NCBI RefSeq assembly: GCF_010015445.1
Contig: NC_053126.1
Span: 9,268,249 to 9,332,248, forward strand
Source: Perca fluviatilis
Lineage: Eukaryota; Chordata; Actinopteri; Perciformes; Percidae
Reading direction: 5' to 3'
DNA: 64,000 nucleotides
In this document: positions 44,720 through 55,421 of the stretch, one piece after another
Position numbering within the stretch: the stretch's first letter is position 1
How the letters are laid out: every line of letters starts with the position of its first letter
Made by a program: the position numbers and the translations under genes
Notes under the pieces: model-generated
Told to the model about the DNA's origin: nothing
Databases searched by the model: none
Seen by the model: only the letters and a program-made list of their open reading frames with translations

Positions 44720-45045
44720 TGCTGGCTTCTGCTCTCTGCTGTTGTTGTTGCTGCTGTAAGGCAGGAGTGCTTAGGGCCGTCGACAAATTACAACACCGAA
44801 AAGAGATGCAACAACAATATTTTTAATTTAACTTTTTTTAAGTAAGTGCTGTAGTATAACCAGCAGGATACAAGTAATAACTGAGGTAAGTTTGGAGACA
44901 TTACCTTATTTAATCATTAAATGAATAAATATTTTTGTTGTATCTCTTTTGGTGTAGTAATTTGTAGACCGCGGCCCTAAGCATTCGTCTAACTGCAGGT
45001 AGCAGCAGCAGCAGCAGCAGAGAGCTGAAGAGAGCGGGCAAGTGT
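44720..45045. mobile_element. Palindromic element (MITE-like)
   Basis: Two inverted arms meet around 44870: TTAGGGCC...ACAAATTAC...AAAAGAGAT...CAACAA at 44771-44820 faces its complement at 44935-44990, continuing outward into CAG/CTG-rich arms with a (CAG)n run at 45000-45020. No coding content. Confidence 0.6.
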
Positions 45046-45326
45046 TCATAAACTTCTGGTGTACTTACAAACTTTCCAATCCATCGTTTTATGAGAGCAT
45101 AACCTATATGTACTACTTGTAGACGTTTGGTGTCATTTCGGGCATTATTAGTGGGGTCATTTACGAGATACAAAAGTGGGTCCATTAGCCCCTGCGCTAT
45201 TCAGCCTATAACGCTACTCCGCTAACTCTCCAAATGTTACACCCAGGTGAAAAAGCTTCTGTGGGGGTGTTTGGCTCGAGGTCATGGTGCAAGGGACCCT
45301 AGGGTGAAATTACTCGAACCATCACT

Positions 45327-45605
45327 TTAACACAAACTCTTTTAACACCACTAGTTGTTTTTATGTAGGATTAATGCATGCGGCGTTTTGGGATTTGGGC
45401 CTCGGAGCTCTTTAGTTTTGGGAAACCAGGAAGCGATGCACAGTAATGTTGTGGGTGGCTAGCAGAAACAACCCTTGAGCAGAAATGGATAAAGAAAAGA
45501 GTTTTGAATGGCAAGTTCAGTTTTAAAGCCCTTCCAGATGGTTCTCTTGAAAAGACTAGGGGTAGTGGTGGAATTGTGGGAATTGGTTTTCTGACAAACA
45601 CATTT
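45327..45605 (+). mobile_element. Truncated hAT-like fragment with ZBED-type N-terminus (copy 2)
   Basis: Second copy of the 21088-21455 repeat. MDKEKSFEW from 45485, then FKALPDGSLEK in a shifted frame. Truncated at the same place. Confidence 0.55.
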
Positions 45606-45725
45606 TAGATTGTTACTGTAACAGTGAGCTGGTGTTGAAACCATTAGTGGTCTGAGGGCTCCTCCTCTGGTGGCTTCATGTTACAAGTGTTCAGGCTCTG
45701 AGGGTTTTGTTCAGGTCTGCTGATG

Positions 45726-46530
45726 AGTCACTGGGAGAGTCTTAATTCGGCCCGGTCTCATGGAAGTTCGTGTAAATGTGACGTTATTTGAATCTATTGA
45801 TACGTGTTCACGGAGACGTTTTTGTCGTTTTTTACGTGGTGGACAACACGAAAATATGAAGTAATGTATTTCAATGGGAAGCATATTTTGTGGCCACAGC
45901 ACGAAATTGTAGGGAGTAATATAAAAAGCCGAAAATCCGCGTGAGGAGGTTGGTCGGGTGGTGGATGGGTCCAACAACACAGGACTTTCACCCGGGCGAA
46001 GCGGGATGGCATGTGACGTTTTGTCCCGCGTGTTACTGTGGCGCATCTCCCGGCGTTTAAGGCGCCCTTTCCCCGTAAAGTTTTTCCTAAACCCAACCTC
46101 CGCCATCCCGTTATTGTGGGCGTCCCCAGCGGGCCGCCCTCGGGACCGTCGCGGGCGCCTCCGGCTTATGGAGCGTCGCTTCGGCCGCCTCCCAGCGGGT
46201 CCCCAGCGGGCGCCTCGCGAGGTCCTCCCGGCTTATGGAGCGACCTTTTCGGCCGCCTCCCGGCGTCCTTTCCCCGAGAAAATAATGTGACATTTACACG
46301 TAAAAAATAATGTGACATTTACACGTAAAAAACGTCTCTGTGAACACGTATAAATAGATTAAGAATAACGTGGACATTTACACGAACTGCCGTGAGACTG
46401 GGTTGTAATTCGATACTGAACTTGTTCTTCAGTGAATCTTTGTAGTTTGGTGGATGTAACACCACCATGTAGAATCACTCCAGTCCTTTCCCTGCATGCT
46501 GTCTGATCCAAGCTGTGTAGTAGCTGCTAC
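45726..46530 (-). pseudogene. V30, IGHV family B relic split by a transposon
   Basis: Pieces at 45726-45749 and 46406-46530 together equal relic V19 (SSYYTAWIRQHAGKGLE in the right piece). A 656-bp element sits between them. FR1, leader, FR3 end and heptamer were already missing. Confidence 0.75.
45750..46405. mobile_element. Inverted-repeat element inserted in V30
   Basis: Inverted ends of about 80 bp (core AGTTCGTGTAAATGT, then ATACGTGTTCAC and GAGACGTTTTT) and a TAATTCG duplication at 45743-45749 and 46406-46412. V19 shows the empty site. The GC-rich centre holds a ~68-bp repeated motif (CCGGCTTATGGAGCG...CGGCCGCCTCCC). No transposase. Confidence 0.8.
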
Positions 46531-46545
46531 CTGCATTTATTTTTT

Positions 46546-47370
46546 CATATATTTGCTTACTGACTGTATTTGGTGCAAACATAGATACATTGACCGCAGC
46601 ATGAATCATGTGAATAATAATATATTTTGCAGCTTTTAAAAGATTCTTTAATGGTTTCAGTGTTTGCAGATGTTTAAAGAAACAGACATACACAGAAACT
46701 TGGAGCCTTTTAGAGGAAAACAGCTGCTCAGGAACTGAAACATGACAAAATGAAAAAAAATAAATCCTTTAACAAAGATGAAAACTATTGTAGTTCATCC
46801 ATTTACAAGTTACTCTTCTGTAATAAACAACATATTTTACCTTCATATGTGTGTGGTTATGTCAGAAATAAAATCATCAAATAACATTCAGCATGATTTT
46901 TACTTGTTTTTATTCAGAATTTGTAAAAGCCAGTCATACAACAATCATACTCAAATGTCTGTGTTGTCTCATTTTGAATGACTTGACCTGGAGGACATTA
47001 GTCATGTGAGACAGTGCAGAGTTTATCAGCCCAGGGAGGATGAGGAAAGACAAGAAATGTTTCTTACTGCAGGAGTTGAAGTAGTTTAATTTAAGCAACC
47101 AGATTGTTGTGATGTTTTTGGCACTTTTACCAACAAGTGATCTTTATTGTGTTTTTGTGTGTTTAATGTTGAGTCATAATATTTCTCAGGAAAGCAGGAC
47201 GTTAAATAATGAAGAGACAAAGGGTAATATATTATCTAAAAATGGAAAAAAACGTAGAAATAGTAAAAGTAGTAATATTAAAAATATAATGTATAAAATA
47301 TATATTATAAATATTGAATTCATATATCATCTTCATTATTTGGCTTCATCAGGCCAGTAAGAATACTGTA
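46546..47370. repeat. Relic-B to A spacer, copy 2
   Basis: Uninterrupted version of 23219-24425; gives the empty sites for the 23436 and 29572 insertions. No gene. Confidence 0.6.
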
Positions 47371-47410
47371 GGATTTTTGTACAGCTGCTCAACCAACTCC
47401 AGTCACTGTG

Positions 47411-47845
47411 GGTCTCGAGCACAATAATAAACAGCAGAATCTTCAGTCTTCAGACTGTTCATCTGCAGATACAGCTGCTCTCTGCTGTCGGTCTCTGGAG
47501 ATGGTAAACCGGCCTTGAACTGACTGAGAGTAGATGCTAGTACTACTGTAGATACCCGCAATCCACTCCAGTCCTTTTCCAGGAGCCTGTCTGATCCAGT
47601 GCATCCAGTAGCTACTGAATGTGAATCCAGATGTTGTACAGATCAATCTGTGGGATTCTCCAGGTCTTTTAATCGCTGGTTCAGATTCTGTCAGAGTCTG
47701 ACCATCAACACCTGTCAAGATATAAAAAACATCACATGAATTTAGTTGTTACACAATTAAAAACTATGTTTAATCAAGATCAGTGAAAATCTTCACCTGC
47801 CCAGCAGAGAGTTAAAAGCAGCAGTCCTGTCCTATAGTCCATCAT
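47411..47845 (-). pseudogene. IGHV: V31, IGHV family A, single-base frameshift
   Basis: Leader exon 47797-47845, V exon 47411-47711: [25 protein letters not shown]1 [26 protein letters not shown]2 [14 protein letters not shown] then an extra base at 47488-47491. Everything else is open to [11 protein letters not shown] 47372-47410: CACAGTG, 23 bp, ACAAAAATC. Octamer variant ATGCAAAA 47917-47924. The one-base lesion could be an error. Confidence 0.85.
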
Positions 47846-47924
47846 GTTAAACTGTGTGTCCACTGTTCTCTGTCCTCCTCTCTGCACTCAGATAAGTAGA
47901 GGTGAAGATATCAGAGTTTTGCAT

Positions 47925-48890
47925 CGACTCCTCCTCACAGGAAGGGACCTGATCTGACTTTGATCTCAGTCACTGTTTGGTGAAACTGGAAAATGAATGT
48001 TTACTGTAATGCGGAGACATTCCATCAGTATACTTTGTGCAATAGGCTGACAAACACATTATATACTATTGACAACAGTCTGCATCATGTGAAGGCTTTG
48101 ACACTTTTACACTACCCCTGAAGTGATTAACTTTGTGAAACTGGAGAATGAATGTTTACAATGCATGAGCAATGACGCTAATAGGCTGACAAAAACATTA
48201 TTTAAGTAGATTATACTTCATTATTAAACACAGTATGCATAGTATGAAGATTTTGGCAATTTTCTAATAATAATAACAATAATACATTTTATTTGTTGGG
48301 GCCTTTTAAGATATCCAAGGACACCTTACAAAACATTAATAAAGACATAAATAAAAGTACAGTGATTTCAGTTAAAGAGAGTCCCGTTAACTGATGTGAG
48401 GAGGAAGAGAGTTCCAAAGACGGGGTGGGAGCCTGTGATGTGGTCTTTGATGTTGTGCAGTTTATTCAGTTTTACAACGTAAAGAGAGTATTTTTAAATA
48501 CATTTTAATTAAAAGAACACCAAATAACACCTTAACAAATATTGATTACAGTTGCATACTGTTGATTTTCTGTTATGTTTATTTAAAAAAAATGTAACCC
48601 CTCAGTACAAGGATGCTATGAATATACATGTTTTTCATTCAATTCAACAATGGAATTCAAAAATTCTATTACTCATGTTTCATTTCTTGTGAGATGAAGG
48701 TCTTTTTTAAACATACTTGTGAGGTGAAATAATTCACGACATGAATTCACATGAATAGTGTGAGTCAGACAGAGAAGACACTTTTTGAAAAAATATCTTC
48801 ACTATACATTTAATATTCTAATGTTTGTATATTACAATATATTTTGTATCTCCTTAACTTTTTATTGCTAAATATGTCTGTTTCTCTCTT
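47925..48890. other. Intergenic; probable interspersed repeat at 48.29-48.45 kb
   Basis: AT-rich sequence. About 48290-48445 resembles a frequent teleost repeat (AAGGACACCTTACAAAACAT...GAGAGTTCCAAAGACGG). No V or RSS. Confidence 0.45.
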
Positions 48891-49018
48891 TACTGTAACA
48901 GTGAGCTGGTGTTGAAACCATTAGTGGTCTGAGGGCTCCTCCTCTGGTGGCTTCATGTTACAAGTGTTCAGGCTCTGAGGGGTTTTGTTCAGGTCTACTG
49001 ATGGTTTGTGTTACTGTG

Positions 49019-49451
49019 GCTCTCTGGCACAGTAATACACAGCAGTGTCTTCAGGCTGCACATTCTGTCCATTTAGAGTCACTGTGTTACTGGAAGTCCC
49101 TAAGTCAATACTGAACTTGTTCTTCAGGGAATCTTTGTAGTATGAACCTCCAGTATATTTCATTCCAATCCACTACGTCCTTTCCCTGCAGACTGTCTGA
49201 TCCAGGCTGTGTAGGAGCCAAGAGAATAAGAGACCTGACAGGTGATGGTCAGACGTTGACCTGGCTGCACAGTCACAGAGGCTGGCTGGGTCAACTGTTC
49301 ACACTTCACACCTGTGGAGGAAAACATGTTGAGTATTGAATCAGTATAATAACAGTGAACAGTGTGCTGTGATCATACTGTCAGTGTCTCTGCCTCAGTG
49401 AGACTCACAGGATCCAGCAGCCAGCAGCAGCAGCAGAGCTACAGAGAACAT
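49019..49451 (-). pseudogene. IGHV: V32, IGHV family B exon, alternative leader, frameshift
   Basis: Leader exon 49409-49451 (MFSVALLLLLAAGS), V exon 49019-49311. FR2 has a net 1-bp loss at 49171-49180 (CACTACGTCC for CACTCCAGTCC), and CDR1 is altered. FR3 remains recognisable to [11 protein letters not shown] 48980-49018: CACAGTA, 23 bp, ACAAAACCC. Promoter ATGCAAAG 49547-49554 and TATAAAG 49520-49526. Confidence 0.85.
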
Positions 49452-50281
49452 GGTTGCTATTGAAGGTGATCTGATGGGAGCTCTCTTCTTCTGCTGCAAC
49501 TGACAGCATGATATCAAGTCTTTATAGCAGACTGTGAGGAAGTTCACTTTGCATAGAGAAGGACACTGACCGGCTATAAAAGAAGGATGGACTGTCCTGT
49601 CACAAGAAGTCAAAAACTGGACTTTTGTTAAGAAAATGTATTCTGACACATATTTATTTTATTATCATAGCAAAGTTAACACAAAGTTACTTTAATGTTT
49701 ATTAATTCTTCACAAAACTTGAAATTCTGTTAAACTCAGATCAACAGAATATGTAATGTCTGCTTTAAGTACTTATAGGGGAGCTGCAATAAAACCTTCA
49801 ACAGTTTTATTGAGACTGCAGACTGCAAGCAAAGATTTGACTTGTTTTGACATGTTGAGTTTTTGTACAGCGTTGCTCCTTCCTGTGTCCCCTGTGGCTC
49901 TCGAGCACAATAATAAACAGCAGAATCTTCAGACTTCAGACTGTTCATCTGCAGATGCACCTGCTCTCTGCTGTTTTCTCTGGAGATCGGTGGCAGGTTT
50001 TTGTAGGGGAAAACCGGGCAGCACTTTTTCATGACTCATGGGGGCAGCACGAGAACTTACATTTTTTTTTTAAATCCTCTGTGCCGTGGCGGGTTTCTGT
50101 TATCTATCATTTCACCGGTGGGGGAATTGGCAAATTGGCACCTCTGCAGCTGCAGGTGTCCTGCTTGCTGAGAGAGGAGCATCTCGCTGCAGCGAGACGC
50201 ATTCTGTGCACAGAAGCCGTGTGAGAAAGGAAAAGAGGAGGGGTGCGGCTGGGGACAGTTCACCTCTGGGTCTTGCAAATG

Positions 50282-50335
50282 GAACAAGGGGGACAAGGGG
50301 GGACAAGGGGGACAAGGGGGGACAAGGGGGAACGG
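50282..50335. repeat. G-rich short tandem repeat
   Basis: Repeats of GGGGGACAA and variants, with at least six G runs of 4-6 bases. It could form a G-quadruplex on the plus strand. Confidence 0.75.
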
Positions 50336-50393
50336 GGGACCAGGAGCCTCCTTAGCTCATCACTTTATGCATGATAGGGATCTATCGGAGATC

Positions 50394-50525
50394 TATCCCA
50401 ACTTTTGGACTGCCCTGAGGACTGCACTTACTCTGCCAGTCACTGTGGCTCCAGCAGAGAGGAGCTTTTCCAAACTAAAGTTGATCTAGTCATACCTGAG
50501 GTCAACCATGTCCCAGCAACGGCTC
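50394..50525 (+). mobile_element. hAT transposase C-terminal remnant
   Basis: Plus strand reads PNFWTALRTALTLPVTVAPA, ERSFSKLKLI, stop, SYLRSTMSQQRL. This is the dimerisation-domain signature of hAT transposases (LPVTVASAERSFSKLKLIK...LRSTMSQ in the family, recalled). An in-frame TAG replaces the Lys codon. A fragment only. Confidence 0.85.
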
Positions 50526-50834
50526 ATCATCCGTCAATACGCAATCACTCAATAGGGGAGCAGATTTCATCATTGATGATCATGCATTAAGGAAAGCCAT
50601 AAAGGTCAGGTTTTAGTTTTAATTTGTGTTTTCTATTCTCTGTTCTTAGTGCTATAGTGTAATACTTTATATTTTCTTTAGTGTGGTTTTACATTTGTGT
50701 GGTGAACGATTTGTGCTATTTAGAATAAGCCTATTTATTCTATATTTTATTTGTATATTATTCTTAATATTTTATATTATTGTTGCTCTCTGCTCTTGTT
50801 AGATTTTGTATATATCTGATTGTATATATTCTTA

Positions 50835-50838
<4 letters not shown>

Positions 50839-50906
<68 letters not shown>
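50839..50906. repeat. (TA)n microsatellite, about 34 units
   Basis: Pure AT dinucleotide run inside the V33 insertion. Confidence 0.95.
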
Positions 50907-50910
<4 letters not shown>

Positions 50911-51079
50911 GGGTCTCTCACCCTGGGTGTAATTCAATGTAGAACCGTCCCTGCTGGAGATGGTAAGCGCGCCTTTGACTGACTGAGAGTAGTAGATGGA
51001 GCTACTAGCACTGCTGATGGAAGTGATCGTCCTATCTTCTACTGCCACCTGTAGGTTCTTGGGAAAATAATTTGTCTGA

Positions 51080-51118
51080 GGTTTTTGTCAAGCCTCTCTG
51101 CTTCCTTTAACCAGTGTG
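51080..51118 (-). promoter_or_regulatory. V34 23-RSS with CACACTG heptamer
   Basis: Perfect nonamer ACAAAAACC (51080-51088), 23-bp spacer, heptamer CACACTG (51112-51118): CAC kept, one base off at position 5. Confidence 0.8.
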
Positions 51119-51607
51119 TTTCTCTGGCACAGTAATACACAGCAGAGTCCTCTGGCTTTAAGTTGGACAGTCTCAGATACACCATGCTGTTGCTGTCATC
51201 TCTACTGATTTCTACACGGCCCTGCACACTGCTGGCATAAGTGTTACTACTTGCAGAGGAGTATCCGTTCCCTATCCATTCCAGTCCTTCTCCTGCAGGT
51301 TGTCTGATCCAGCTCATAACACAGCAGCTAAAGGTGAAGCCAGATCCCCTGCAGGAGAGACTGAGAGTCTCCCCAGGGTTTTTCACTACTGAACTGGAGG
51401 GAATGGACTCCATACTCTGACTTGTACAACCTGATGAAATAAAAGGGAGAGAGGAAACACAGAAGAAATGAATCATCTGGGAAGTTTTCTGGTGTCACTG
51501 ACTGACCATCAGTCCATGTTGTCTGAGAAAAGATAACACAGCAAGAAGCAGGAGAACTCACAGGGCAGAGAGAGAGCAACCAGCAGAAGAGTGAGTGTGT
51601 TCATCAT
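51119..51607 (-). CDS. IGHV: V34, IGHV family E, complete
   Basis: Leader exon 51562-51607 (MMNTLTLLLVALSLP), proper AG acceptor at 51431-51432, V exon 51119-51430, open: [50 protein letters not shown]2 GYSSASSN, GRVEISRDDSNSMVYLR, YYCARE. CDR1 contains two adjacent cysteines. RSS 51080-51118: CACACTG, 23 bp, ACAAAAACC. Perfect octamer ATGCAAAT 51693-51700. Duplicate of V27 without its acceptor defect and with the FR2 Trp intact. Confidence 0.9.
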
Positions 51608-51692
51608 CCTGAGGCTGGAGATGTGACATCTGATGCTCCACACAAAGTACAAGATCAGTCAGCAGGACAGAAGTACACTGCACAGACTGAAG

Positions 51693-51700
51693 ATTTGCAT
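51693..51700 (-). promoter_or_regulatory. V34 consensus octamer ATGCAAAT
   Basis: Exact octamer, about 85 bp before the leader ATG, shared with V27. Confidence 0.8.
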
Positions 51701-52157
51701 CAGGATACCATGGGGAGGGAGTGGCTCCTTTTTGTAATGTTTTATCATATAACCAAAAAATTAAAACAATTAAGGATTATCTGTAATTTATGTTAAATGA
51801 ACTCACAAATTAATGTTGTAATGTTAAATGTGTGGTTGAGTCACATGGGTGCTGGGTATCTTTGCAGGTCTGTTGGTGGTTTGCATCTCTGTAGAGCTAT
51901 ATTTTTAGGAAAGAGCTTATATTATAATATATTGAATTTATTTTCTAATTCCAATAATATTTTTCAAGTGCAGGCTCTGAGTCATGATAAACATGCTGAC
52001 AAATACAGTTTTTATTGATGACATATCTTTCATTATAAATTGTCAATCATTCAGTGGAACATGTGTTTTCACAGCCCTGACATGCTTCAGTGCTTCTCAC
52101 ACAGAGATCAGTGTTACTCAGTTGTTGTACAGCTTAGTAGTGTTGTGTGTCACTGTG

Positions 52158-52359
52158 GCTCTCGTGCACAATAATAAACTGCAGAGTCTTCTTGTTTCAG
52201 ACTCTTAACCTCTAAGTGCACACGATTTTTGGGAAGTGTCTTTGGTGATGGAAAACTGGCCTTGGACACTTTGAGCAAATATTGTGCCAGTTCCGCTATC
52301 GATGCGTCCGATCCATTCCAGTCCTTTCCCTGGTTTCTGACAGATCCAGTGCAGCCAAG
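52158..52359 (-). pseudogene. V35, IGHV family G, 5'-truncated
   Basis: Duplicate of the 3' two thirds of V28 (LPKNRVHLEVKSLKQ, YYCAR). At 52360 it jumps to sequence matching 43997, deleting FR1, leader and promoter. Heptamer CACAGTG 52151-52157, 22-bp spacer, weak nonamer ACAACAACT. The relic corresponding to V29 follows at 52454-52489. Confidence 0.8.
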
Positions 52360-52956
52360 GTTCCTCCAAGAGCCAATGAAGTAAAAGTTTGCCTTATTGC
52401 AGTATTACTACAGTATCCATTCAGCTTCCAACCCAATGGCTTACATACACAAGAATAAACAGCAGCTCCTTCAGTCTTCTCGCTGTTTATATTGAGATTG
52501 ATTTGAAATGATGAAATGGAGAACTATACAATTAAATGAATACATGAAAAAGCAGTCACTGCTGATCCAGCACCTAAATGTTCTATTTTTGTTGGGGTGA
52601 AGCAAGCTCTCAAAGGGTCGGAGTATAAAATTGTAGTTTTAGTGGCAGTCAGTCAAAATCAAAGAGATAAGCAGAACTAAGTGTTTCCATATAGAGGACA
52701 GAGAAACTTGAGACAGAAGCATTCTATGGTTTTTTGAAAGAAAATGTAACATTATTTGTGACTCCCACTTTAGATGCCACATGGCTGAAATGTGTATGTA
52801 GTATTTATTTTATTCATAGCTGGACAAGGATTGTTTTGCTGTCTTTGGCTGTTTTGTAAGGAAGTGATAATTGATAGGACCCCCTCTAAAGTGATATGCT
52901 ACATCTCAAGGGGCTATCATTTAAATAAATTCAATAAATTGAAATTAAAGATCTTT

Positions 52957-53138
52957 AAGGTCTTTAACCACTGGTTCAGATTCTATTAGAGTCTGACCAT
53001 TAACACCTGTAAGGACAAAAAGAAAATGTGAAATATGTCAGTTATAGAAATTAAAACTGTGTCAAATCAATATCAGTGAAAATCTTCACCTGCCCAGCAG
53101 AGAGTTAAAAGCAGCAGTCCTGTCCTATAGTCCATCAT
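52957..53138 (-). pseudogene. V36, orphan family A leader with FR1 stub
   Basis: Leader exon 53090-53138 ([17 protein letters not shown]) with splice sites and about 50 bp of FR1 (52957-53006). The rest of the V exon and the RSS are gone. The octamer above it is perfect (ATGCAAAT, 53215-53222). The flank between has suspicious homopolymers (T14 and C9 at 53163-53188). Confidence 0.75.
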
Positions 53139-53229
53139 CGTTAAACTGTGTGTCCACCTGTTCTTTTTTTTTTTTGCACCCCCCCCCAGATAAGTAGAGG
53201 TGAAGATATCTGAGATTTGCATTGACTCC

Positions 53230-53815
53230 TCCTCACTAGGAGGATAGCACTAGATTAGGCTTGGCATTCAGTTCTTGTTTGGTGAAAATGTAAATGAGCC
53301 CTGTGATTGATTGTCGACCACCTGTCACGATGTATCCGCTTGCCTCTCCCTAATGTCACTTGGGGATTGCCTCCAGCCGCCATTGAGTCTCATGAAGAAG
53401 TGGGTATATTTAATGTATGAATGAAATGTGATTGTTTCTTTTTTATTTCTCTAAGTCAAAACAATTATTTTTTATCTGACATGTTTCAATTAAATTGGAT
53501 ATACCTTATATTAAGATCCCAGCCATGTTCCTGTCGAGAAGCAGAAATCATGTCAATATATATCAGCAACTGACAAGGGGTGATTGAATGCTCTAAACAG
53601 CTAATCTTTGGTTTTATTGGGCAATGCTGACAAGGTAGAGCAGAATTGTACATGTTGTACAGGCACAATACAGGTACAAATTATTCAGGTGCATTTCTGT
53701 TGACCAGAACATTATAAACATTATAAACAGTCATTATGAAAAATATTGGATCTTCTCTATTGGGCCATATTGGATTGCATTATATTAAAGAGATGAGCCC
53801 AATAAAAAGAATGAG
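53230..53815. repeat. Interspersed repeat block, duplicate of 5140-5690
   Basis: Same order of sequences as above V4, including the 'ggattgcctccagccgcc' repeat tail at about 53360. No gene. Confidence 0.55.
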
Positions 53816-53866
53816 TAAGGTACTGTAGGATTTTGTACAGCTGCTGAACCAACTCCAGTCACTGTG

Positions 53867-54173
53867 GGTCTCGAGCACAATAATAAACAGCAGAATCTTC
53901 AGTCTTCAGACTGTTCATCTGCAGATACAGCTGCTCTCTGCGGTCGTCTCTGGAGATGGTAAACCGGCTTGTAACTGATTGAGCGTAGAAGATGTTAGTA
54001 CTGTGGATACTCGTAATCCACTCCAGTCCAGTCCTTTCCAGGAGCCCTGTCTTATCCAGGCCATATAGTAGCTACTGAATGACAATCCAGATGTTGTACA
54101 GGTCAATCTGTGGGATTCTCCAGGTCTTTTAACCGCTGGTTCAGATTCTGTCAGAGTCTGACCCCAACAACAC
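53867..54173 (-). pseudogene. V37, IGHV family A, frameshifts, leader deleted
   Basis: V exon only. CDR1 LSFSSYY and MAWIRQ are readable; extra bases in FR2 (54024-54050), FR1 (54162-54168) and elsewhere break the frame. The splice donor of the leader is visible at 54253-54262, but the leader body and promoter are deleted, joining directly to AGGGAGGAAACATCTGG. RSS 53828-53866: CACAGTG, 23 bp, ACAAAATCC. Confidence 0.8.
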
Positions 54174-54299
54174 CTGTCAAGATATAAAAATTACATGAAT
54201 TTAGGTGTAACAAAATTCAAAACTATGTTTAATCTAGATCAGCGAAAATCTTCACCTGTCCAGCCCCTCCGTCCGCCTCCCCCCAGGGAGGAAACATCT

Positions 54300-54825
54300 G
54301 GACTGGAGATATTTAATGAAACTGAGTCCTTTGGCCTTTGTCTGACTTGTTTTGATTTGTGTAAAATGTTTCAGTATTAACACCACAACCAAATATATTC
54401 AAATAATACACAAATGGCATCTGACACATTCACATACTGTATATATAAGGGTTATTAAAATGTGTTAATTTATAATTAATCTTGTGATCAAGACTCTGTT
54501 TCTCATTCATCATTTTGAGAACAATAGGCAGCACATGGAGTATTTACTATCATATACAATTTCATTCAGATCAACATCTACTATAATGTTTGACAATTAA
54601 GTTATTGTCATTTCACCATTTTATACTATTATAACATTATGACTTTGGCAATTTAGTATTACAGTAGATAATGATTTGACAAATGAAGAAACTCTAATAC
54701 TTTAGTAATGTAACATCTGAACTGAATAAATATTTACTCATCAGTTTAAAGTAAAATCTAAAATATATAGAGATATAATGTAGATATATCAAAGTGCTTT
54801 GTAAGGGGTGGGGGGACTCAAATAC
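54300..54825. other. Intergenic, V-flank sequence
   Basis: Resembles the stretch above A-family promoters and left of V9/V40. No gene. Confidence 0.5.
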
Positions 54826-54829
54826 TTAA

Positions 54830-55350
54830 AGGTCCAATGGGTAGGAATTACTCCCATCTAGCGTTGAGCTTCGTATATTGCAATCAACTGTCTTGCACTC
54901 GCAGTTTAAATTTCGTATTACAGCTACGGTAGCCTTCACACATCAAAATAAATATAATATATAATTTCCCAGTAGATTTTTTTGACCCACTCTGCCGCAG
55001 AATGTATTAAGAATACGTGTGGTCCTCCATGTTTCCTTCTTCAAAGTTGCCGGGGCGGGAGCTACGCATACTCATTAGCAGCATTAGCAGCAAATGTGAG
55101 TTTATCAAGTTAGGCACAGCATGAAGTAGATTACCCTATATATGTCCCTTACCGGCTAACGTATTTCAAGATGGCGCATGATTATGGAGTGTGCTACCCA
55201 GTTCATGCGAATGCAAATGAAAAGTTCAAGCCAAAAGGAATACTTGGAATTGATTGTGGTGGCAAATATTCATGAAAAAGGACAAGTTTGTGAACGGGCA
55301 ACACACAAGTTTTGACAATATACAACTAAAACACGTTACACACTGGACCT
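54830..55350. mobile_element. TTAA-flanked piggyBac-like non-autonomous element
   Basis: TTAA at 54826-54829 and 55351-55354; ends AAAGGTCCAATGGGTAGG and CACACTGGACCTTT are short inverted repeats. V9 flank at 13989-13993 shows the empty TTAA site. 521 bp, no transposase. Confidence 0.8.
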
Positions 55351-55421
55351 TTAAGATCACATTGCTGTTTGTTGTCTGTGGAGGTTTTTGTGCAGCTGCT
55401 CCACTGTCTTCAGTCACTGTG

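Larger units (their letters stand above)
49896..51028 (-). pseudogene. V33, IGHV family F split by a hAT-derived insertion
   Basis: Right end of FR3 ([26 protein letters not shown]) at 49896-49988, and CDR2/FR3 start ([14 protein letters not shown]) at about 50953-51028. Between them lie about 960 bp of transposon and simple repeats. The heptamer next to 49896 is degraded (CACAGGG), though the nonamer ACAAAAACT with its spacer is still present at 49859-49888. No FR1 or leader; the sequence passes directly into E-family flank at 51029. Confidence 0.7.

Noticed and set aside
45958..46310. Arg/Pro-rich frames of about 100 codons on both strands
   Set aside because: They lie in the GC-rich, internally repeated centre of a transposon; no domain.
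50764..51048. IYIYIY-repeat protein frame
   Set aside because: Translation of a (TA)n microsatellite joined to a V33 fragment.
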